The translations under genes were made by a program, and so were the position numbers. Positions 58,527 through 64,000 of a stretch of DNA of 64,000 bases are shown here, in pieces. Origin of the DNA: Aquarana catesbeiana (lineage: Eukaryota; Chordata; Amphibia; Anura; Ranidae); NCBI RefSeq assembly GCF_042186555.1, contig NC_133324.1, positions 195,381,640 through 195,445,639 on the forward strand. Direction: 5' to 3'. Positions within the stretch are counted from its first letter, which is position 1, and the number at the start of each line of letters is the position of its first letter. Under the pieces are notes generated by a model that saw only the letters and a list, made by a program, of their open reading frames with translations, was not told the origin of the DNA and searched no databases.

Positions 58527-60125
58527 CAGTATCTCACAAAAGTGAGTACACCCCTCTCATTTTTGTAAATATTTTATTATATCTTTTTATGTGATAACAC
58601 TGAAGAAATGACACTTTGCTACAATATAAAGTAGTGAGTGTACAGCTTGTATAACGGTGTAAATTTTCTGTCCCCTCAAAATAACTCAACACACAGCCAT
58701 TAATGTCTAAACCACTGGCAACAAAAGTGAGTACACCCCTAAGTGAAAATGTCCAAATTGGGCCCAGTTAGTCATTTTCCCTCCCCGGTGTCATGTGACT
58801 CGTTGGTGTTACAAGGTCTCATGTGTGAATGGGGAGCAGATGTGTTAAATTTGGTGTTATCGCTCTCACTCTCTCATACTGGTCATGGCACCTCATGGCA
58901 AAGAACTTTCTGAGGATCTGAAAAAAAGTTGCTCTACATAAAGATTGCCTAGGCTATAAGAAGATTGCCAAGACCCTGAAACTGAGCTGCAGCACGGTGG
59001 GCAAGACGATACAGCGGTTTAACAGGACAGGTTCCACTCAGAACAGGCCTCGCCATGATCGACCAAAGAAGTTGAGTGCACATGCTCAGCGTCATATCCA
59101 GAGGTTGTCTTTGGGAAAAAAATACGTATGAGTGCTGCCAGCATTGCTGCAGGGGTTGAAGGGGTGGGGGGTTAGCCTGTCAGTGCTCAGACCATACGCC
59201 ACACACTGCATCAAATTGGTCTGCATGGCTGTTGTCCGAGAAGGAAGCATCTTCTAAAGATGATGCACAAGAAAGCCTGCAAACAGTTTGAAGACAAGCA
59301 GACTAAGGACATGGATTACTGGGACCATATCCTCTAGTCTGATGAGACCAAGATAAACTTATTTGGTTCATATGGTGTCAAGCGTGTGTGGCAGAAACCA
59401 GGTGAGGAGTACAAAGACAAATGTGTCTTGCCTACAGTCAAGCATGGTGGTGGGAATGTCATGCTCTGGAGCTGCATGAGTGCTGCCGGCACTGAGGAGC
59501 TACAGTTCATTGAGGGAACCATGAATGGCAACATGTACTGTGACATACTGAAGCAGAGCACGATCCCCTCCCTTTGGAGACTGGGCCGCAGGGCAGTATT
59601 CCAACACAATAACAACCCCAAACACACCTCCAAGACAACCACTGCCTTGCTAAAGAAGCTGAGGGAAAAGCTGATGGACTGGCCAAGCATGTCTCCAGAC
59701 CTAAACTCTATAGAGCATCTATGGGGCATCCTCAAATGAAAGGCGGAGGAGCGCAAGGTCTCTAACATCCACCAGCTCCGTGATGTTGTCATGGAGGAGT
59801 GGAAGAGGACTCCAGTGGCAACCTGTGAAGCTCTGGTGAACTCCATGCCCAAGAGGGTTAAGGCAGTGCTGGAAAATATTGACACTTTGGGACCAATTTG
59901 GACATTTTCACTTAGGGGTGTACTCACTTTTGTTGCCAGCGGTTTAGACATTAATGGCTGTGTGTTGAGTTATTTTGAGGGGACAGCAAAATTAAACTGT
60001 TATACCACCTGTACACTCACTACTTTACATTGTAGGAAAGTGTAATTTCTTCAGTGTTGTCACATGAAAAGATAATAAAATATTTACAAAAAGGTTAGGG
60101 GTGTACTCACTTTTGTGAGATACTG
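58527..60125 (+). mobile_element. Tc1-like transposon family A, near full length (1599 bp)
   Basis: The same 20-bp ends as the 47328 copy (CAGTATCTCACAAAAGTGAG) with TA flanks. Close to that copy along its whole length. Confidence 0.96.
58885..59881 (+). pseudogene. Tc1 transposase, dead copy
   Basis: Starts MAPHGKELSEDLKK, then shifts frame in a short deletion. The Trp before the first catalytic Asp is a stop (TAG, near 59337) in the WSDETK box. The best open part, 59386-59739, holds KHGGGNVMLWSCMSAAGTEE, then FQHNNNPKHTSKTT in which the second catalytic Asp is Asn, and NSIEHLWGILK ending at a stop. Loss of the Asp alone would stop transposition. Confidence 0.93.
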
Positions 60126-60373
60126 TACATATGTGCTTATTTGCCTAGGACTATATACATACAGTTGTGCTCATAAGTTTACATACCCTGGCAGAATTTA
60201 TGATTTCGTGGCCATTTTTCAGAAAATATGAATGATAACACAAAAACTTTTCTTTCGTTCATGGTTAGTGTTTGGCTGAACCCACTTATTATCAATCAAC
60301 TGTGCTTACTCTTTCTAAATCATAATGACAACAGAAACTACCCAAATGACCCTGATCAAAAGTTTACATACCC

Positions 60374-60858
60374 CAATTCCTAAAGGGGTTCTATGCATTA
60401 AGGTGAAAAAAACTTCTTCTAGTGACCGGCCCCCCAGCCCCCCGTTTTACTCACCCGAGCCCTGGAATTTCCCATGGTGGAGACACGCTCTTCCTCTGCC
60501 CGGAATTCTTGACTCTTGATTGGATACATTGATAGCAGCGCAGCCATTGGCTCCCACTGCTGTCAATCAAATCCAATCACGCGGGCACCGGGGGGGGGGG
60601 GGCGGGGCCGAGTCCTACATTTGGTGTCTATGGATGCCGAATGCTGGACACGGGTGTGCGCCCACAAGGTAACCCCCAGGAGAGAACTTCTCCTAGGGGG
60701 TTATACGATGCGGGGAGGAGCTGCGAGAATCGCCGAGGGATCCCAGAAGTCAAGGATCAGGTCCACTCGGTGCAAAACTAACTGCACAGTGGAGGTAAGT
60801 ATGACATGTTTGTTATTTAAAAAAAAATAAAAAATGTAGCTTTACAATTACTTTAATA
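60374..60858 (-). mobile_element. MITE family B, copy 3
   Basis: Reverse orientation to 39101-39600: starts AAAGGGGTTCTATGCATTAA and ends GTAGCTTTACAATTACTTT. Contains a G run of 13 at about 60589. Confidence 0.82.
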
Positions 60859-61088
60859 CAGTGTACCGTGTAATACCTTTAGCATCAATGACAGCTTGAA
60901 GTCTTTTGTGTTATTTGTGGATGAGGCTCTATCTTCCCATATGGTAAAGCTGCCCCTTCCTCTTGGCAAAAAGCCTCCAGTTCCTGTAAATTCTTGGGCT
61001 GTCTTGCATGAACTGCACATTTGAGATCTCCCCAGAGTGGCTCAATGATATTGAGGTCAGGAGACTGGGATGGCCACTCCCAAACCTT

Positions 61089-62104
61089 ATGTGTTGTGTA
61101 AAAACTCAAGCGCTGAAATCATATTTGTGATAAATAGTGATTGAAAAATAACTAAATAATTAGGCTGCAATCATTAATTAATATTAACTGGATATGCACA
61201 GTATGGAAACACCAGAACTCATGCAAAAGGCTTATATAATATTGTAATACAGCAAACTATGCCCCAAAAAACACAATCAGTATTATCCGAAGCCAAGTCC
61301 ATTAAACATCTTCACTCATTTACTGGAGATTGCTCAAGGAGAAAGTCACGTGGTCTGTGACGTAACGCGTGGGAGGAGCTAGTGATGAGGACTATCGATA
61401 CGAATCACCAGCACGGTAGCAGCGGTATTGAGGAGTCACGCTTGTAGCGGCTAACTGTTTCCATTTTGTGCCTGATTTTCATCTGTGTTTATGTGAGTGC
61501 ATTACCTTGAGCATTTACCTCGGTTTGCTTTTGATCACCGCGCAATGATGTGTATTATCTTATTTACATGAATCATCTGCATGCTGAAAGTGATACAAAA
61601 CACAAGCCACTATTTACTAATGATCTGAGAAGCAAGACATATTTGTTATTTGTTACTGAACAATATTGAATTTACTTTGGAGGCAGAGCTCACTGCAGGC
61701 TGAAAACAAAACACAAGCCATCTCCAGTAAATGAGTGAAGATGTTTAATGGACTTGTCATTGGATAATACTGATTGTGTTTTTTGGGGCATAGTTTGCTG
61801 GATTACAATATTATATAAGCCTTTTGCATGAGTTCTGGTGTTTCCATACTGTGCATATCCAGTTAATATTATAGCTCATGAGTTCTGATAGGGAATATAT
61901 ATATGCATATTATTTATTTGTTTGGATCTACATTTGAATGCGGTTTTATCAGATGTATATTTGATATCTGTATCCACATATGGCATTTTGTTCACTTATG
62001 ACGTATATTGTAGTTTGTTCACAATTAGCAACACTATTTACATATATTTAGAGGAGCTGTGCACTGATTGCAAAGTTAATTGGAGCACATCATTATTTAT
62101 TTTA
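61089..62104 (+). mobile_element. Insertion with 15-bp target duplication and inverted arms
   Basis: Flanked by perfect CCACTCCCAAACCTT repeats at 61074-61088 and 62105-62119, a length typical of retroposition. Arms at 61180-61334 and 61717-61871 are inverted copies (for example TAATATTAACTGGATATGCA against TGCATATCCAGTTAATATTA). No open frame. The arms plus the ribozyme-like motif fit a short Penelope-like derivative better than a SINE. Inference. Confidence 0.7.
61330..61380 (+). ncRNA. Possible decayed hammerhead ribozyme motif
   Basis: GCTCAAGGAGAAAGTCACG continues TGGTCTGTGACGTAACGCG and GGGAGGAGC. GTCAC/GTGAC can form stem II and GCTC/GGAGC an outer stem. The GAAA box is GTAA and the CUGAUGA box is AAGGAGA, so it would not cleave. 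It lies directly after the left arm of the insertion. Confidence 0.35.
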
Positions 62105-62834
62105 CCACTCCCAAACCTTCACTTTATTCTGCTGTAGCCAGTGACAGGTCGACTTGGCCTTGTGTTTTGGATCATTGTCATGTTGGAATGTCCCATGTGC
62201 GTGTGCAGCTTCCTGGATGATGAATGCAAATGTTCCTCCAGTATTTTTTGATAACATACTGCATTCATCTTGCTATCAATTTTGACCAAATTCCCTGTGC
62301 CTTTGTACCTCACACATCCGCAAAATATCAGTGATCCACCTCCGTACCTTTCATCATAGGCCTTGTTGACTCCTTTCCAAATGTAGTATTTATGGTTGTG
62401 GGCAAAAAAGCTAAATTTTGGTCTCATAACTCCAAATGACTTTGTACCAGAAGGTTTGAGACTTGTCTCTGTGCTGTTTGGCGTATTGTAAGTGGGATAC
62501 TTTGTGGCATTTGCGTAGTAATGTCTTCTGGTGACTCAGAGAGTCCTGTATTTCACCTGAAGTTATTTGTGGGTTTTTCTTTGCATCCCGAACAATTTTC
62601 CTGGCAGTTGCAGGGGCGGATCCAGAGTCTAGTCTCGGGAGGGGCACTGCCAGAAAATATTTTTTTTGGGGTAAATCTATCGGGGAAATGGCTGGTGTTG
62701 GCTCCTCAATCATCATGGCACCATAGTTGTTATGGTGTCAGGATGATTGAAGCGCATTATTACTATTACATTGTTATACAAAAATTAAATAGTTTAACTC
62801 ACCATAATGCAGAATCAGTGGGAACCCCGAGTTT

Positions 62835-63312
62835 GTCACTTGCCACCTGTCTCCAGATGCAGATTGTCACTTGCCACATCGCCTGCCACCAAATGCGGAT
62901 TGTCACTTGCCATGTCACTTGCCACGTTGCCTGTCACCAGATGCAGATTGTCACTTGCCACGTCGCCTGTCACCAGATGCAGATTGTCACTTGCCAGTTG
63001 CCAAGTCGCCTGCCACACGTTGCGGATTGTCACTTGCTATGTCACCTGTCACCAGATGCAGATTGTCACTTGCCACGTCACCTGTCACCAGATGCAGATT
63101 GTCACTTGCCACGTCACCTGCCACCAAATGCGGATTGTCACTTGCCACGTCGCCTGTCACCAGATGCAGATTGTCACTTGCCACGTCGTCTGTCACCAGA
63201 TGCAGATTGTCACTTGCCACGTCACCTGTCGCCAGATGCAGATTGTCACATGCCACGTCGCCTGTCACAAGATGCAGATTGTCACGTCACCTGCAACACG
63301 TTGTGGATTGAC
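62835..63312 (+). repeat. 36-bp minisatellite, about 13 units
   Basis: The unit resembles GATGCAGATTGTCACTTGCC followed by ACGTCACCTGTCACCA. As 36 is divisible by 3, several frames stay open and repeat 12 residues (CHLPRHLSPDAD-like), giving a spurious 305-codon frame. Confidence 0.95.
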
Positions 63313-63584
63313 AGTCACTTGCTCTGTCACTTTCCTGCTAAGGTGGTCTCTTGTGTCCCAGAGTCAGGCAGCAGATTACCAGTCAGGCAGCAGAGAGCTG
63401 ATGTAATCTCTCTGCTGCCATGGCTGCCTGCACGGTGAGGGGTGAACTGCAGGGATGCAGGGCGGGCGCCGGGTGGTGAGAGATGATGTCATCTCTTTGC
63501 TCCCCCACCTGCCGCCGCACTGATTGGCCAGCAGCCCGCTCACACATTGAGCTGCACAGCTGCTCATCTGCGCTTTCACCTTCC

Positions 63585-63765
63585 CGCTCACCAACTGAGC
63601 CACCGGGCCAGCCCACTGTCTCTCTCCCGCGGAACCGCCCGCTGGCTCTCTCAACTACGGAGCCGCCCGGTGGCTCTCTCATCCGCAGAGCCACCCGCCG
63701 GCTCTCTCTCCTACGGAGCCGTCCGCCGGCTCTCTCACCCGCGGATCTACCTGGCAGCTCTCTCA
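63585..63765 (+). repeat. ~36-bp GC-rich repeats in the same hAT element
   Basis: Four to five units like CGGAGCCGCCCGGTGGCTCTC. A second tandem array in the element at 62611-63817. Confidence 0.75.
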
Positions 63766-64000
63766 CTCACTCTCGGAGGGGGCAATTGCCCCGTTGCCCA
63801 CCCTGGATCCGCCCCTGGGCAGTTGTGGCTGGAATGGTAGTTGGTCTACCTGACCGTGGTTTGGTTTCAACAGAACCCCTCATTTTCCACTTCTTGATTA
63901 GAGTTATAACACTGCTGATTGGCATTCTCAATTCCTTGGATATCTTGTATATCCCTTTTCTGTTTTTTACAGTTCAACTACCTTTTGCCGCAGATCCTTT

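Larger units (their letters stand above)
60885..62716 (-). pseudogene. Tc1 transposase (family D), scattered pieces
   Basis: On the minus strand from 62580 leftward: KIVRDAKKNPQITSGEIQDS (linker region), then WYKVIWSYETKI, where Tyr replaces the first catalytic Asp. Then YGGGSLIFCGCVRYKGTGNL, a frameshifted second-Asp box near 62150, and after the 1-kb insertion SQSPDLNIIEPLWGDLK with the Glu. The beginning of the gene lies past 63826, beyond the hAT insertion. Inactive. Confidence 0.9.
62611..63817. mobile_element. hAT-like element with 36-bp minisatellite
   Basis: Ends CAGGGGCGGATCCAG and CTGGATCCGCCCCTG are perfect inverted repeats. Perfect 8-bp duplication GGCAGTTG (62603-62610 and 63818-63825). 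No transposase. Confidence 0.94.
60162..64000 (-). mobile_element. Tc1-like transposon family D, interrupted three times, runs off the window
   Basis: Left end CAGTTGTGCTCATAAGTTTA preceded by TA. Transposase pieces read on minus, from the C-terminal end at 60885 to N-terminal helix-turn-helix sequence after 63826. Insertions: family B MITE (60374-60858), hairpin retroelement (61089-62104) and hAT element (62611-63817). Its terminal sequence differs from family A, so it is a separate lineage. Confidence 0.9.

Noticed and set aside
62521..63438. 305-codon open frame with a 12-residue repeat
   Set aside because: Produced by a 36-bp minisatellite inside a hAT-like element; similar open frames exist in other frames and on the other strand.

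Overview
The window is nuclear DNA from a vertebrate, most likely a frog and probably a ranoid/ranid. The one cellular gene has large introns packed with Tc1-like, hAT-like, L1/Tx1-like, CR1/L2-like and LTR repeats, plus inverted-repeat families I associate with ranid genomes (ends such as TAAAGCCTCGTACACAC and TTAACCACTTA). The taxon is inferred from memory of repeat styles and is not proven. No bacterial-type genes, tRNA, rRNA or CRISPR array were seen.

The gene lies on the + strand from 3813 to 46549: eleven consecutive coding exons of an M1-family zinc aminopeptidase, best matched to laeverin (LVRN, aminopeptidase Q). The exons join in frame without a stop for 393 codons plus 2 nt, all with GT/AG borders. 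They run from just after the HEXXH-type motif (WFGNLVTMKWW, with the zinc-ligand Glu in WLNEGFAS) through the transition-state Tyr and the GYYRINYD beta domain into the C-terminal helical domain. The 5' exons (membrane anchor, GAMEN/HGMEN-type motif, HEXXH) and the last 3' exons are not in view.

Regions: 1-3800, upstream intron with a TATC microsatellite, a truncated Tc1, a palindromic element and MITEs. 3927-13563, intron with a solo LTR (7127-8085), a hAT element carrying a SINE (8714-9525) and other MITEs. 13708-18159, intron with a local tandem duplication (14864-16455) and a small hAT (17615-18037). 18426-24484, intron with a hAT element full of 31-bp repeats. 25790-28807, intron with G-rich repeats and a second 31-bp minisatellite. 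28942-32837, LINE fragments and a possible decayed hammerhead. 32986-42743, MITEs, then a foldback element (about 35993-42627) that has swallowed two hAT elements, a solo LTR with its own MITE, and a 5'-truncated L1-like LINE. 42839-46438, a Tc1/mariner-like element broken by a LINE fragment. Beyond 46549: two nearly full-length dead Tc1 copies (47328-48943, 58527-60125), a three-level nest at 51191-55174 (MITE > solo LTR > foldback with ~400-bp arms), and another Tc1-like element from 60162 to past the window end interrupted three times.

The genes do not form a pathway. The interest is in how a conserved peptidase gene is maintained inside introns made almost wholly of nested mobile DNA, and in how many insertions can be dated relative to each other through target-site duplications.
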